NCBI RefSeq assembly: GCF_002159555.1
Contig: NZ_NFIV01000012.1
Span: 1-49,350 of the forward strand
Reading direction: 5' to 3'
DNA: 49,350 bases
Source: Muribaculum sp. An289
Lineage (GTDB): Bacteria > Bacteroidota > Bacteroidia > Bacteroidales > UBA932
A program made the position numbers and the translations under genes. Below, piece after piece: positions 17,661-28,231 of this stretch (position 1 is the stretch's first letter; each line of letters opens with the position of its first letter). Under the pieces are notes generated by a model that worked only from the letters and a program-made list of their open reading frames with translations, had not been told where the DNA came from and ran no database searches.

Positions 17661-19490
17661 ATGGACAAGATAAAGGACAGGATAGCCGCACTCAGACGGC
17701 TGATGAAGGAAAACGGATGGGATGCGGCCGTCATTTCGGGCAGTGACCCGCACTCAGATGAATACGTACCGGCAAGATGGCAGGCACGTGAATGGATTTC
17801 CGGGTTCACCGGCTCGGCAGGGGATGTAGTTGTGACGGAAACCCACGCCGGACTCTGGACCGACAGCCGCTATTTCATACAGGCGGGAAAAGAACTGGAA
17901 GGAAGCGGCATGGAGTTGCACAAAACCCGTATCCCCGGAGCCGTATACATCCCGGAATGGCTCGGCCAGGCAGCAAAGGAAAAGCCTGGATTCAAAGTAG
18001 GAATCGACGGCCTCACCATTAGCTTCACTGAAGTAGAAGCCATCGAAGCCGCCATCACGCCATACGGAGGGCAAATCGCTGACAGTCCGGATTTTATCTC
18101 TGAAATATGGGAGGACAGGCCCGAATATCCCGATGCCCCAGCCTGCACCATGCCGGTAAAATTTGCCGGAAAATCAAGAAAACAGAAACTCACATGGCTC
18201 AGGGAGAAAATCTCCGCCGAAAATTGCAGTGCAATGCTCGTCACGGCCTTAGACGAGACAGCCTGGCTTCTGAACATAAGGGGCGGGGACATCGATTACA
18301 ATCCGTTGCTGCTTGCTTATACGGTAGTAACCGAAAACGGTTGCACCTTATTTGCCGACAACGGCAAATTTTCACAGTCCGATATCGAGGAACTGTACAA
18401 TGACGGCATCGGCTTACAGCCATACGAAAGCGTGGACACATACCTGCACATGCTTTCTAAAGAAGGGAAACGCATCATGACCGACTCCGGCACTGTCAAT
18501 TACCATCTCTACAAAAGCATCTCCGATTCATTCGGAGCACAGAGGATAACATGCCTCCGCTCCCCTATGGCAATGGAAAAAGCAATCAAGAACAGTGCGG
18601 AAATCGACGGTATGAAGAAAGCCGCAATATCGGACGGAGTCGCAATGACAAAATTTTTCATCTGGCTCGACGGGCAGATGAAACTCACGAAAAAAGGACT
18701 TGCAAAAGTTTCGGAAACAGATGCGGCAAGAAAACTGGACGGGCTGCGCAAAGACATGGGTGCTCTGGACGAGAGTTTCGCCACCATCTCCGCATACGGG
18801 GAGAATGCCGCCCTGCCCCACTACAGTGCAGAGGAAGGCTCCTGCTCGTATCTCAGACCGCGCGGGCTGTACCTTGTCGATTCCGGAGGACAATACCCAT
18901 GGGGAACGACCGACATCACACGCACAATCCCTTTGGGAAGGTGCAGCAGAAAAGAGAAAAAGGGCTATACCCTCGTCCTGAAAGGCATGATAGCGCTTGC
19001 AAGGGCCAGATTCCCGGAAGGGACGACAGGGACCAATATAGATGCCCTCGCCCGCAATCCGCTTTGGCAGAACCACCTCGATTTCGGGCACGGAACCGGG
19101 CACGGCGTAGGGCACAGACTGTGCGTACATGAAGGCCCGCAGGCCATAAGGCACAACTGGGTAGATTGTCCGCTGCTCCCGGGAATGATTACATCGGACG
19201 AACCGGGGCTCTATGTCGAAGGGCAATTCGGCATAAGGCACGAGAACCTTCTGCTGTGCAAGGAAGCCGAAAAAAACGAATTCGGGAAATGGCTTTGCTT
19301 CGAGACAATCACTTACACCCACATAGACACTGCCGCCATAAACAAATCCCTGCTATCGGATGATGAAATAAAATGGCTGAACTCATACAACCGCATGGTT
19401 TACACGAAGCTTCGCAGATTCCTCGAAAGGGACGAGCGCAAATGGCTCAAAAAGCGTTGCCGGCCCATAAGGTTCCGGTCACTGCTATAA
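17661..19490 (+). CDS. Xaa-Pro aminopeptidase (M24 family)
   Basis: The 609-residue cytoplasmic peptidase removes an N-terminal residue that precedes proline. It has two creatinase-like N-terminal domains and a C-terminal pita-bread M24 domain. Metal ligands are visible in DSGGQYPWGTTDITRT (two Asp), HGTGHGVGH (His), SDEPGLY (Glu) and the final Glu near RHENLLL. A C-terminal M24_C region follows. The in-frame extension from 17496 is unlike the family and lies in the repeat element, so I use the ATG at 17661. Confidence 0.93.
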   Translation: MDKIKDRIAALRRLMKENGWDAAVISGSDPHSDEYVPARWQAREWISGFTGSAGDVVVTETHAGLWTDSRYFIQAGKELEGSGMELHKTRIPGAVYIPEWLGQAAKEKPGFKVGIDGLTISFTEVEAIEAAITPYGGQIADSPDFISEIWEDRPEYPDAPACTMPVKFAGKSRKQKLTWLREKISAENCSAMLVTALDETAWLLNIRGGDIDYNPLLLAYTVVTENGCTLFADNGKFSQSDIEELYNDGIGLQPYESVDTYLHMLSKEGKRIMTDSGTVNYHLYKSISDSFGAQRITCLRSPMAMEKAIKNSAEIDGMKKAAISDGVAMTKFFIWLDGQMKLTKKGLAKVSETDAARKLDGLRKDMGALDESFATISAYGENAALPHYSAEEGSCSYLRPRGLYLVDSGGQYPWGTTDITRTIPLGRCSRKEKKGYTLVLKGMIALARARFPEGTTGTNIDALARNPLWQNHLDFGHGTGHGVGHRLCVHEGPQAIRHNWVDCPLLPGMITSDEPGLYVEGQFGIRHENLLLCKEAEKNEFGKWLCFETITYTHIDTAAINKSLLSDDEIKWLNSYNRMVYTKLRRFLERDERKWLKKRCRPIRFRSLL

Positions 19491-19521
19491 ATGGCTCGCA
19501 TACCTGAAATCACATTGCAGC

Positions 19522-19565
19522 AAATAAAAGGGAGCAACCGGTGAGGCGCTCCCTTTTATTTGTTT
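19522..19565. terminator. Bidirectional terminator between the aminopeptidase and glnA
   Basis: A perfect 14-bp stem pairs 19522-19535 with 19548-19561 around a 12-nt loop. It is A-rich on the left and T-rich on the right, so it can end transcripts from both sides. It closes the long ribosomal operon including glnA on the minus strand. Confidence 0.9.
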
Positions 19566-19613
19566 CCGATTCGATTTCCGGAAAATTATCACATCGGAAA
19601 ATATCCCGGAAAA

Positions 19614-21116
19614 TTATCCGCAATGGAAATATGTTTCGACTATTTCGGACATTAACGAAGAATCTTTCTTCGCTTTCGCCACGAGTTCGCGGTCATTGTA
19701 TGCCTTGAGACGTGCTATTACGCCGTCTATCATCTCAGGGCTGAAGATACCGTATTTCTCGTAATATGCCCTCTGACGGGACAGACAGTCGGCGGATTCC
19801 GAACAATTGGCAGGAAGATGCTCAAGGGCGTCCGCCTTGGCCTTGTTCTCATCCTTATGGATGTCCACGTCCACATAGCAGCGTTCAGCTATTTCAAGAG
19901 CATTATCAAGCTCGAAGCCCGTCCTTACGGCAACGCAAAGGCTGGCAAGCAACTGATAAATGTCCGCTGAAGCATCCGGCGAACGCATTTCCACAGTCTG
20001 TTTTTCCGGATGATCCGTATCGTTTACCTTCTCCAACGGATTGGCGGCTGCGCACATGTCTTTTGCAGCAGTCCATCCGAGAGGCACTCTGACGAGTACG
20101 GAACGGTTCCTGTCTCCCCAGCAGACATTCGTAGGAGCTTCCTGATGAGGTACAAGACGGAAATACGAGGTAGGGACCTTGTTTCCGAAAGCCGTGATAG
20201 ACGGAGCAAGCACCATCATACCGGCTATGGCCTTGCGGGCATCCTCTGAAAGCCTGCCATGGTCGAGCATCCTGTTGGCACCGTCCTTGACTATCTTCAT
20301 GTGGATATGCATGCCCGAACCGGCCTTGCCTTCGGTAATCTTAGGAGCGAAAGTAACTTCGTAACCGTAACTGTGCCCCAGATTCCTGATTATCCATTTT
20401 GCAAGCATAAGCTGATCGGCAGCCTGCTCGGCCGGAACAGGAAGGAACTCTATCTCGTTCTGCTCATAAATCATCGATTTTTCGGTAAAATTCCCGACCT
20501 CGTTATGGCCGTACTTGATGGAAGCCCCGGTAGAGGCTATGCAGTACATGCACTGGGTGCGGAAATCGCCGAATTTGGAGAACGGAGCCGACTCATGGTA
20601 GCCTTTCTGGTCTTTTGCCGGATACATGCCGTCATCCTCTGCGATGACATAGTATTCCAGCTCGCCCATTGCATAAAACTCCATGCCCGTAGTATTCTTG
20701 AATGCCTCGCACGCCTTCCTGAGCGTATACTCAGGACTGCTGGACAACGGCTTCCCGTCTTTGTTGAAGAAAGAGCAGAGCATCGTGACCGTAGGTATTT
20801 CCGCAAACGGATCGACGAAAGCCGTACGAAAACGCGGAAGCACATACAAGTCGCTGCTTCCTGCTTCGATAAACGAGAACAGGCTCGAACCGTCAACCCT
20901 TTCTCCGCAAGTAAGAATGGTATTAAGGTATTCTTCATTGTTTATGACGAAATTCAGGGTCTTGAGACGTCCGTCTTCCGCCGGATACATGAAGTTTACC
21001 ATCTTGATGTCATTCTCCTTTACATATTTGATAATATCCTCCTTGGTAAATTCCTCGGAGGATTTTTTCAAATAGGAAACGATTCTATTAGGATTCAATG
21101 AAATATTTTTATCCAT
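19614..21116 (-). CDS. glnA: Glutamine synthetase
   Basis: The 500-residue enzyme makes glutamine from glutamate, ammonia and ATP. It has the beta-grasp N-terminal domain with NFMYPAEDGRLKTLNFV, the metal-binding GELEYYVI, and GKAGSGMHIHMKI with the conserved His. It also has the NRSVLVRVP substrate loop and VEMRSPDASADIYQLLA. It begins only 20 nt after the rplQ stop with no terminator between, so it is probably the last gene of the ribosomal operon. This is an uncommon position for glnA. Confidence 0.93.
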   Translation of the reverse strand: MDKNISLNPNRIVSYLKKSSEEFTKEDIIKYVKENDIKMVNFMYPAEDGRLKTLNFVINNEEYLNTILTCGERVDGSSLFSFIEAGSSDLYVLPRFRTAFVDPFAEIPTVTMLCSFFNKDGKPLSSSPEYTLRKACEAFKNTTGMEFYAMGELEYYVIAEDDGMYPAKDQKGYHESAPFSKFGDFRTQCMYCIASTGASIKYGHNEVGNFTEKSMIYEQNEIEFLPVPAEQAADQLMLAKWIIRNLGHSYGYEVTFAPKITEGKAGSGMHIHMKIVKDGANRMLDHGRLSEDARKAIAGMMVLAPSITAFGNKVPTSYFRLVPHQEAPTNVCWGDRNRSVLVRVPLGWTAAKDMCAAANPLEKVNDTDHPEKQTVEMRSPDASADIYQLLASLCVAVRTGFELDNALEIAERCYVDVDIHKDENKAKADALEHLPANCSESADCLSRQRAYYEKYGIFSPEMIDGVIARLKAYNDRELVAKAKKDSSLMSEIVETYFHCG

Positions 21117-21136
21117 CGCTCGTTTATATGTAATTG

Positions 21137-21649
21137 CTACTCTTCCTTGGCTTCAGCCGCCTCTGCCTTAGGAGCTTCGGTTGCTGCCGCTTCCTGAGCG
21201 GGAACTTCAGCTTCCTTGGTCTGAGGTTTTCTTGAACGGCTGCGGCGGGTGGTCTTCTTCTCCTCCTTTACAGGGGCAGCCATAGCTGCTTCGTTAAAGT
21301 CCACAAGCTCTATCAATGCTATTTCGGCAGCATCGCCTTTCCTGAAACCCACTTTCAGGATACGTGTATATCCGCCCGGACGGTTGGCTATCTTAGGCGC
21401 CACTACACGGAACAGTTCGGTAATGGCCTGTTTCTGTTTAAGATAACTGAAAACGACACGGCGCGAATGCGTGGTATCCTCTTTGGACTTCGATATGAGA
21501 GGTTCTACATACATCCTCAAAGCCTTCGCCTTTGCCAAAGTTGTGATTATCCTTTTGTGGAGAATCAGCGAGCAAGCCATATTGGCAAGCATCGCTTTTC
21601 TGTGCGCACTTTTACGGCCGAGATGATTTATTGCTTTATTGTGCCTCAT
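21137..21649 (-). CDS. rplQ: 50S ribosomal protein L17
   Basis: The conserved L17 core ([24 protein letters not shown] to about residue 120) is followed by a 50-residue Ala/Glu/Lys/Arg-rich tail, common in Bacteroidota L17. The start overlaps the rpoA stop by 14 nt. glnA follows on the same strand. Confidence 0.97.
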   Translation of the reverse strand: MRHNKAINHLGRKSAHRKAMLANMACSLILHKRIITTLAKAKALRMYVEPLISKSKEDTTHSRRVVFSYLKQKQAITELFRVVAPKIANRPGGYTRILKVGFRKGDAAEIALIELVDFNEAAMAAPVKEEKKTTRRSRSRKPQTKEAEVPAQEAAATEAPKAEAAEAKEE

Positions 21650-22658
21650 AATTGTTATTTATGTGTTTCTTTACTTCAATATTGTACTTGCTGACATCCA
21701 TTCCGAATGAAAGATTCCATTTGTCTACGAGGACATCGATTTCGTTAAGGGATTTCTTACCGAAGTTCCTGAACTTCATCAACTCGCTCCTCTGGTACGA
21801 AACCAGGTCCGCGAATGTCTCGATATTTGCAGCTTTCAAGCAGTTGAAAGCCCTGACAGACAATCCCATATCCGCCAGCTTCGTCAGAAGCAGATGGCGC
21901 ATGCGGAGAGAATCCTCATCAAGTTCCTGCTGTTCGTTTTCGACAGCGGTTTCCAAAGCTATCTTTTCATCGGAGAAAAGCATGAAATGATAGATAAGTA
22001 TTTTCGCTGCCTCCTTCAATGCCGTCTTAGGAGAAATCGACCCGTCTGTGGTTACTTCGAGGACCAGCTTGTCGTAGTCGGTCTTCTGCTCGACACGCCA
22101 AGGCTCGACAATCCAATTGACATTCTTGATAGGAGTGAAAATAGCATCTATCGGCAGCGTATCGACCGGAGCATTGTGATCGCGGTTTTCCTCTGCCGGG
22201 ACAAAACCCCTTCCCTTGCTTATGACTATGTCCATCACCAACTTTACGGAAGGTTCCATGGAGCAGATATGAAGCTCGGGATTCAATACTTTGAACGATG
22301 AAAGAGCATTTGAAAGATCTTCTGCGGTAAACTCCTGCTTTCCGCTTATAGTAATCGTGGCCACCTCTCCATCTTCAGTATCGACCATTCTCTTGAAACG
22401 TACCTGCTTCAGATTGAGGATGATATCCTGAAGACCTTCAATAACACCGGGGATAGTGTCGAATTCGTGAGTAACCCCGGAAATCTTGATAGAAGTGATG
22501 GCAAAACCCTCTAATGACGACAATAAGATACGGCGGAAAGCGTTACCAATCGTCTGTCCGTATCCCTGCTCGAGAGGACGGAATTCAAAACGGCCAAAGG
22601 TATCGGTACCGTCGAGCATTATTACCTTATCCGGTTTTTGAAATGCTAAAATTGCCAT
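21636..22658 (-). CDS. rpoA: RNA polymerase alpha subunit
   Basis: The 340-residue protein has the N-terminal assembly domain ([29 protein letters not shown]) and the C-terminal DNA-binding domain ([21 protein letters not shown] with the helix-hairpin-helix). It follows rpsD in the alpha operon and overlaps rplQ by 14 nt, suggesting translational coupling. Confidence 0.98.
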   Translation of the reverse strand: MAILAFQKPDKVIMLDGTDTFGRFEFRPLEQGYGQTIGNAFRRILLSSLEGFAITSIKISGVTHEFDTIPGVIEGLQDIILNLKQVRFKRMVDTEDGEVATITISGKQEFTAEDLSNALSSFKVLNPELHICSMEPSVKLVMDIVISKGRGFVPAEENRDHNAPVDTLPIDAIFTPIKNVNWIVEPWRVEQKTDYDKLVLEVTTDGSISPKTALKEAAKILIYHFMLFSDEKIALETAVENEQQELDEDSLRMRHLLLTKLADMGLSVRAFNCLKAANIETFADLVSYQRSELMKFRNFGKKSLNEIDVLVDKWNLSFGMDVSKYNIEVKKHINNNYEAQ

Positions 22659-22694
22659 ATTTTCTTAATTTTTAGTGTTTTGCCCTTTTATCTT

Positions 22695-23303
22695 TTATTT
22701 AGAATACAACTCGACTATAAGCTGTTCGTTGATGTTTTCAGGAATTTCTTCCCTTACAGGATAATTCATATACTTTCCGGAGAGCTTCGACTGGTCGAAT
22801 TCTATCCATGAATACTTCCTCGTAGCCGATGATGCCAGCGCGTCCTGTATCACCTCAAGGCTCTTCGAGCGCTCGCGCACTGCAATTATGTCGCCAGGCC
22901 TTACCTGTGCCGACGGAATGTTGCAGACCTCGCCGTTCAGCGTGATGTGTGCGTGCGATACGAGCTGCCTTGCAGCAGGACGTGTAGGAGCAAGACCCAT
23001 ACGGTAAACGATGTTGTCGAGACGGGACTCGAGAAGGATAATAAGGTTCTCACCTTTCACACCCTTCATTTTCGAAGCCTTTTCGTAAGTATTGCGGAAC
23101 TGCCTTTCGAGAACGCCGTAAGTATATTTCACTTTCTGCTTTTCCCTAAGCTGCATTCCATACTCGGAAGATTTTTTACGTTTTCTGGCCAAACCGTGCT
23201 GTCCCGGAGGATAATTCCTTCTTTCGAAATCTTTATCCGGTCCAAAAATAGGCTCTCCAAACCTGCGGGCTATTTTAGTCTTAGGCCCAATATATCTTGC
23301 CAT
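22695..23303 (-). CDS. rpsD: 30S ribosomal protein S4
   Basis: The 202-residue protein binds 16S rRNA early in assembly. [21 protein letters not shown] is a standard start. The S4 RNA-binding domain ([30 protein letters not shown]) covers about residues 95-155. The zinc-binding N-terminal Cys cluster is absent. In other bacteria S4 is the autoregulator of this operon. Confidence 0.98.
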   Translation of the reverse strand: MARYIGPKTKIARRFGEPIFGPDKDFERRNYPPGQHGLARKRKKSSEYGMQLREKQKVKYTYGVLERQFRNTYEKASKMKGVKGENLIILLESRLDNIVYRMGLAPTRPAARQLVSHAHITLNGEVCNIPSAQVRPGDIIAVRERSKSLEVIQDALASSATRKYSWIEFDQSKLSGKYMNYPVREEIPENINEQLIVELYSK

Positions 23304-23336
23304 ATTAAAACTACCTTTTAAAAACGTTATTTAAAA

Positions 23337-23729
23337 TTATACTCTGCGGCGGCCTTTAGGACGGCAACCATTGTGAGGCATAGGAGTAACGTCGATAATC
23401 TCGGTCACTTCGACACCTGTAGTATGGATTGTTCGGATTGCGGACTCACGTCCCTGGCCCGGACCTTTCACATAAGCCTTGACTTTACGCAAGCCAAGAT
23501 CGTATGCTACTTTTGCAGCTTCGGCAGCCGCAACCTGTGCTGCATAAGGAGTGTTTTTCTTCGAGCCCCTGAAGCCGCACTTGCCTGCTGAAGACCAGCT
23601 GATAACCTGACCAACGCTGTTGGTTATGGTTATAATCACATTGTTGAAGGTGGAAGAAATATGGGCCTGGCCATAAGCGTCTACCTTGACAACTCTCTTC
23701 TTATTTGTTGTTCCTGTTTTCTTTGCCAT
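23337..23729 (-). CDS. rpsK: 30S ribosomal protein S11
   Basis: The 130-residue platform protein has the conserved [44 protein letters not shown] core and the C-terminal [16 protein letters not shown]. It lies 14 nt after rpsM. Confidence 0.98.
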   Translation of the reverse strand: MAKKTGTTNKKRVVKVDAYGQAHISSTFNNVIITITNSVGQVISWSSAGKCGFRGSKKNTPYAAQVAAAEAAKVAYDLGLRKVKAYVKGPGQGRESAIRTIHTTGVEVTEIIDVTPMPHNGCRPKGRRRV

Positions 23730-23743
23730 AATAGTGTCATTTA

Positions 23744-24121
23744 CTATTTAGTTGCTTTTTTCTTGTTAGCGACCGTCTTTTTCCTTCCTTTACGTGTACG
23801 GGCATTGTTCTTGGTGCTCTGGCCACGGACAGGAAGTCCGATACGATGGCGGATTCCCCTGTAACAACCGATATCCATCAGTCGCTTGATGTTCAACTGT
23901 ATTGCGGAACGAAGTTCGCCCTCGATTTTGTATTCCTGGGCAATCTTCGCACGGATGGCTGCAACCTGGTCATCGTTCCAGTCGCCCACCTTCGTGTCGA
24001 AATCTATGCCGAGTTCGGAAAGAATCTTCCTGGATGAACTGCGGCCAATCCCGAAGATATAGGTCAAACCTATCTCTCCCCTTTTATTTTTAGGTAAATC
24101 TACACCGGCTATACGTGCCAT
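23744..24121 (-). CDS. rpsM: 30S ribosomal protein S13
   Basis: The 125-residue head protein contacts tRNA and the subunit bridge. [26 protein letters not shown] and the C-terminal [21 protein letters not shown] are typical. It is the first gene after rpmJ, 34 nt away. Confidence 0.98.
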   Translation of the reverse strand: MARIAGVDLPKNKRGEIGLTYIFGIGRSSSRKILSELGIDFDTKVGDWNDDQVAAIRAKIAQEYKIEGELRSAIQLNIKRLMDIGCYRGIRHRIGLPVRGQSTKNNARTRKGRKKTVANKKKATK

Positions 24122-24155
24122 AATATACTCTGATTTTTAATTTTAAAATTAATTA

Positions 24156-24272
24156 TTATCCTTGGCGCATTTTAAACTTAGGATTCTTCTTGCATATGAT
24201 GTACAAGCGGCCTTTGCGCTTTACTATCTTACAGTCCTCGCTGCGCTTTTTAATGGATGCCTTTACTTTCAT
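24156..24272 (-). CDS. rpmJ: 50S ribosomal protein L36
   Basis: A 38-codon frame translates as [20 protein letters not shown] and continues to a C-terminal KMRQG. The zinc-type pattern CxxC...CxxxxH is partly changed: Cys14 and Cys32 are present but the second Cys of the first pair and the His are not. It lies between infA (12 nt upstream) and rpsM, its normal place. Confidence 0.92.
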   Translation of the reverse strand: MKVKASIKKRSEDCKIVKRKGRLYIICKKNPKFKMRQG

Positions 24273-24284
24273 TTCTCTTTAAAT

Positions 24285-24503
24285 TTATTTGTATCTGAAA
24301 GAAATTCTTCCCTTTGTTAAATCGTAAGGTGACATTTCGACTCGCACCTTATCCCCAGGCAGGATTCGGATATAATGCAACCTCATCTTACCGGAAATAT
24401 GTGCTATAATCACGTGGCCGTTATCCAGTTCGACCCTGAACATCGCATTGGACAAGGCTTCGATGATCACACCGTCTTTTTCTATTGCTGCTTGTTTTGG
24501 CAT
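24285..24503 (-). CDS. infA: Translation initiation factor IF-1
   Basis: The 72-residue OB-fold protein ([48 protein letters not shown]) binds the ribosomal A site during initiation. The map-infA-rpmJ order is standard in Bacteroidota. Confidence 0.97.
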   Translation of the reverse strand: MPKQAAIEKDGVIIEALSNAMFRVELDNGHVIIAHISGKMRLHYIRILPGDKVRVEMSPYDLTKGRISFRYK

Positions 24504-24522
24504 ACAATTATCACTCTTTAAT

Positions 24523-25293
24523 TTAATTCTTACCGTTTTCTATATATTCGAAAGTAGACAGTACGTCCGCCCGGTCTTTACGGACAACAACCGTAAGTTC
24601 GAAATGTGCAGCCTTCTTGCCGTCCAGGGTATGGACTCCCCAACCGTTGCGGTCGAGATAGACATCGCGCTTGCCTGCATTCACCATCGGCTCTATGCAG
24701 ATAACCATCCCGTCTTTAAGTCTGACCCCGTTTCCCTGTTTTCCGTAATTCGGAACTCCCGGGGATTCGTGCATGTTCCTGCCTATTCCGTGCCCTTCGA
24801 GCTCCCTCACGACGGAGTAGCCGAATTGCTCTACATACGATTGTACCGCGTGTCCTATGTCACCGGTACGGTTACCGTCAATGGCCTGCTCTATACCTTT
24901 GTACAATGATGCCTTCGTAACCTCCAGAAGTCTGCGGTCCTCTTCCGAAATCTCGCCACAGGCGAAAGTATAGGCGGAATCCCCGCAATAACCTCTGTAG
25001 GACGTACCGCAATCCACCGACACTATATCTCCCTCACGGAGCTGATAATGGGACGGAAAACCGTGTACGATTACATCATTTATGGAAATACAGAGCGAAT
25101 AAGGATACCCCTCGTAACCGAGGAAACAAGGCACGGCTCCATGATCGCGAATGAAAGTCTCTGCTATCCTATCCAACTCTAATGTTGTCACACCTGGAAT
25201 AACATGTTTCCCGACTTCCGCAAGCGTCTTGGATACGAGCAGCGCGTTTTCACGCAACAGCTCGACTTCTTCCGCATTCCTTGACCTTACCAT
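24523..25293 (-). CDS. map: Methionine aminopeptidase, type I
   Basis: The 256-residue enzyme removes the initiator methionine. Metal ligands are seen in [18 protein letters not shown] (two Asp), [18 protein letters not shown] (His) and the Glu residues of CIEPMVNAG and HFELTVVV. It lacks an N-terminal SH3-binding or zinc extension. It lies between secY and infA, so it is co-expressed with the translation machinery. Confidence 0.97.
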   Translation of the reverse strand: MVRSRNAEEVELLRENALLVSKTLAEVGKHVIPGVTTLELDRIAETFIRDHGAVPCFLGYEGYPYSLCISINDVIVHGFPSHYQLREGDIVSVDCGTSYRGYCGDSAYTFACGEISEEDRRLLEVTKASLYKGIEQAIDGNRTGDIGHAVQSYVEQFGYSVVRELEGHGIGRNMHESPGVPNYGKQGNGVRLKDGMVICIEPMVNAGKRDVYLDRNGWGVHTLDGKKAAHFELTVVVRKDRADVLSTFEYIENGKN

Positions 25294-25322
25294 TGTTACT
25301 TCTCCTATATTCTAAACCTTTA

Positions 25323-26663
25323 TTACATTCCGGAACGTCCCTGGAGGCGGCCTGTCTTCATCAAACCGTCATAGTGACGGCTCAGGAGATGACTCTCTAT
25401 CTGTGTCAGGGTATCAAGAATGACTCCGACAAGAATCAGCAGCGATGTACCGCCGTAAAAACTTGCGAACTGGTTATTGATACCGAGAATCCTCGCGAAG
25501 GCAGGAAGTATGGCGACCAAAGCGATGAATATCGAACCCGGAAGGGTTATGCGGTCCATTATGGTACCGATATATTCAGCCGTCTTTCTGCCAGGCTTCA
25601 CGCCAGGGATGAAACCTCCGTTCTGCTTCATCTGCTCGGCCATCATCGTAGGGTTGATAGTCACAGAGGTATAGAACCAGGTGAATGCTATCACGAAAAT
25701 GGCGAAAATGAAGTTGTACCAGAATCCGTTATAGTCGCCCAAAACGGCTGCAAGCCCCCTTGTCGCATCGAAGCGGCCGAAAATGAGAGGGAACAGCATC
25801 AGTGCCTGGGCGAAGATAATCGGCATGACACCGGCAGCATTGACCTTCAACGGCAGGTACTGGCGCACACCGCCGTACTGCTTGTTGCCGACAATCCTCT
25901 TGGCGTACTGTACCGGAACCTTTCTCGTCGCCTGCACCAGCGCGATGGTAGCGATGAATACGAAGAACAGAAGTACGAACTCTACGATAAGCAGGAGGGC
26001 GCCTCCGACATTCGCTGTGGAGAATTTCGAACCGAACTCAGCCACAAGCGCATAAGGAAGCCTTGCTATGATACCGACCATGATTATCAACGAGATTCCG
26101 TTTCCGATTCCCCTGTCCGTAATCCTCTCGCCGAGCCACATGACAAACATGGTTCCGCCTATGAGGATAAGGGTAGCCAGGAAATTGTACCAGAACGGTG
26201 ACATTCCGAGATTGTTGATTGCCAGGAAAGCCGAATCAGGAACCTGCGTATGGAGATTTGCCATGTATGCAGGGCCCTGGATAAGAAGTATGATGATAGT
26301 CAGAAGCCTTGTCATCTGGTTCATCTTCCTTCTCCCGCTTTCACCTTCTTTCTGAAGCCTCTGGAAATAAGGCACCATGACTCCGAGAAGCTGGATCACA
26401 ATCGATGCCGAAATATAAGGCATGACTCCGAGGGCGAATATCGAAGCATTTCCGAATGCGCCTCCGGAGAACATGTTCAGCAAGCCGACGAGGCCTTCCG
26501 AAGAAGTTTCCTGCAATTCGGCAAGCTGTGCAGGATCGATGCCCGGAAGCACTACAAAACTTCCGAGACGATAGACCAACAGCAGAAGAAGGGTATAACC
26601 GATTCTCTTGCGGAGTTCCTCGATCCTATATATGTTTTTAATTGTCTGGATCAATCTTCTCAT
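25323..26663 (-). CDS. secY: Preprotein translocase subunit SecY
   Basis: The 446-residue protein forms the channel for protein export and membrane insertion and has about ten transmembrane segments. Conserved parts include YRLGSFVVLPGIDP near the N-terminus, GMSPFWYNFLATL, and the PGVKPGRKTAEYIGTIMDRITLPGS segment near residue 345. It lies in the spc operon after rplO, 10 nt away. Confidence 0.97.
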   Translation of the reverse strand: MRRLIQTIKNIYRIEELRKRIGYTLLLLLVYRLGSFVVLPGIDPAQLAELQETSSEGLVGLLNMFSGGAFGNASIFALGVMPYISASIVIQLLGVMVPYFQRLQKEGESGRRKMNQMTRLLTIIILLIQGPAYMANLHTQVPDSAFLAINNLGMSPFWYNFLATLILIGGTMFVMWLGERITDRGIGNGISLIIMVGIIARLPYALVAEFGSKFSTANVGGALLLIVEFVLLFFVFIATIALVQATRKVPVQYAKRIVGNKQYGGVRQYLPLKVNAAGVMPIIFAQALMLFPLIFGRFDATRGLAAVLGDYNGFWYNFIFAIFVIAFTWFYTSVTINPTMMAEQMKQNGGFIPGVKPGRKTAEYIGTIMDRITLPGSIFIALVAILPAFARILGINNQFASFYGGTSLLILVGVILDTLTQIESHLLSRHYDGLMKTGRLQGRSGM

Positions 26664-26673
26664 TGCACCAGAA

Positions 26674-27120
26674 TTAGATTGTAGTTACTTTACCTCCGGC
26701 TTTCTCAATCTTCTCTATGGCAGACTTGGAGAAAGCATTGGCCGTTACATCGATTTTGGCAGTCAGTTCGCCGTCGCCGAGTATCTTGACAAGCTCGTTG
26801 TTCTTAACGACACCGAAATTCCTGAGCACATCGATATCAATGACCGAAAGATTGTTTTTCTCGGCCAGGTTCTGGAGTGTGCGAACATTGACCCCGAAAT
26901 ATTCAACTCTTGTAAAATTGTTAAATCCAACCTTAGGAAGACGACGCTGAATAGGCATCTGGCCTCCTTCGAAGCCAATCTTGCGTGAATAACCGGAACG
27001 GGCCTGAGCTCCTTTGTGACCACGTGTCGACGTACCGCCATGTCCGGAACCTTCGCCACGGCCGATCCTCTTTTCTCTTCCTTTGGAACCAGGAGCTGGT
27101 TTCAAATTATGTAATTTCAT
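26674..27120 (-). CDS. rplO: 50S ribosomal protein L15
   Basis: The 148-residue protein starts MKLHNLKPAPGSKGREKRIG and has the flexible Gly/Arg-rich GRGEGSGHGGTSTRGHKGAQARSGY region that threads into 23S rRNA. It has the usual position between rpmD and secY. Confidence 0.98.
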   Translation of the reverse strand: MKLHNLKPAPGSKGREKRIGRGEGSGHGGTSTRGHKGAQARSGYSRKIGFEGGQMPIQRRLPKVGFNNFTRVEYFGVNVRTLQNLAEKNNLSVIDIDVLRNFGVVKNNELVKILGDGELTAKIDVTANAFSKSAIEKIEKAGGKVTTI

Positions 27121-27137
27121 TTATCTGTCCTCCTTGT

Positions 27138-27317
27138 TTAGATTTCCTCGATTTTGACCAAATGACGTATTTTCTCGATTCTTCCGGAACTTGCAGGGGT
27201 AAGTTCGACTTCCACGCTCTGGTGCATCCTGCGTATCCCGAGTATTTCGAGATTAGCCTTCTGCCTCTTGGTAGAACCGTTCTTGCTCTTTATCTGTGTA
27301 ATTCTTACTTTAGCCAT
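27138..27317 (-). CDS. rpmD: 50S ribosomal protein L30
   Basis: A 59-residue frame begins MAKVRITQIKSKNGSTKRQK and contains LEILGIRRMHQSVEVE, the L30 core. It lies between rpsE (11 nt upstream) and rplO (17 nt downstream). Confidence 0.95.
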   Translation of the reverse strand: MAKVRITQIKSKNGSTKRQKANLEILGIRRMHQSVEVELTPASSGRIEKIRHLVKIEEI

Positions 27318-27328
27318 CTCAAATCCTC

Positions 27329-27847
27329 CTAACCGTTAAATACTTTACTCATAGGAATACCACGGAGACCTGCTACAGTATATGCGTCACGCATTTCCGA
27401 AAGTGCGGCTACGGTTGCCTTTACAAGGTTATGAGGGTTGGAAGAGCCTCTCGACTTTGCAAGCACGTTGCGTATTCCGACAGACTCGAATACGGCACGC
27501 ATTGCACCTCCTGCCTTGACTCCGGTACCAGGGGCTGCCGGTTTCATGAAAACTTTCGCTCCGCCGAATTTGAATTCCTGCTCATGAGGAATGGTACCGT
27601 TCAATACAGGGACCTTCACGAGATTCTTCTTTGCGTCCTCGACTCCTTTCGAAATGGCCGTGGTAACCTCGTTCGCCTTGCCGAGACCGTAACCGACTAC
27701 GCCGTTTTCATCGCCTACGACCACTATAGCAGCGAAACTGAAATGACGGCCACCTTTCGTAACCTTGGTAACCCTCTTTATAGCGACCAATCTGTCTTTC
27801 AATTCAAGCTCAGATGTCTTTACTCTTTTAACATTAGTATTTGCCAT
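27329..27847 (-). CDS. rpsE: 30S ribosomal protein S5
   Basis: The 172-residue protein has the double-stranded-RNA-binding N-terminal domain ([31 protein letters not shown]) and the [43 protein letters not shown] core. I chose the ATG at 27845-27847 over the GTG two codons upstream, because [11 protein letters not shown] is a typical Bacteroidota S5 start. Confidence 0.97.
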   Translation of the reverse strand: MANTNVKRVKTSELELKDRLVAIKRVTKVTKGGRHFSFAAIVVVGDENGVVGYGLGKANEVTTAISKGVEDAKKNLVKVPVLNGTIPHEQEFKFGGAKVFMKPAAPGTGVKAGGAMRAVFESVGIRNVLAKSRGSSNPHNLVKATVAALSEMRDAYTVAGLRGIPMSKVFNG

Positions 27848-27854
27848 AATCACT

Positions 27855-28217
27855 TTAGAAAATTAGGCCGCCTTCACGGGCAGCGTCTGCCAAACTTTTT
27901 ACCCTACCATGATACAGGTAACCTCCTCTGTCGAAAGACACAGTAGAGATTCCTTTAGCAATCGCACGCTCGGCTATGGATTTGCCGACTACGGCAGCCA
28001 CATCCTTACCGCACTTGCCGGCGCATGCCCCTACGAGTTCCTTGTCAAGAGACGATGCGGAAACAAGCGTATGTCCTTTAGTGTCGTCAACAACCTGGAC
28101 ATAAATCTGTTTGTTGCTTCTGAAAACGACCATTCTCGGCCTTTCAGGAGTACCGTTAACGACTTTACGTATACGGTAATGTATTCTTTTCCTTCTTTCT
28201 ATCTTATTAAGTGCCAT
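27855..28217 (-). CDS. rplR: 50S ribosomal protein L18
   Basis: The 120-residue 5S rRNA-binding protein shows [38 protein letters not shown] and the closing [26 protein letters not shown]. It has the usual position between rplF and rpsE. Confidence 0.98.
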   Translation of the reverse strand: MALNKIERRKRIHYRIRKVVNGTPERPRMVVFRSNKQIYVQVVDDTKGHTLVSASSLDKELVGACAGKCGKDVAAVVGKSIAERAIAKGISTVSFDRGGYLYHGRVKSLADAAREGGLIF

Positions 28218-28231
28218 AGTTCTGTCTCCTA

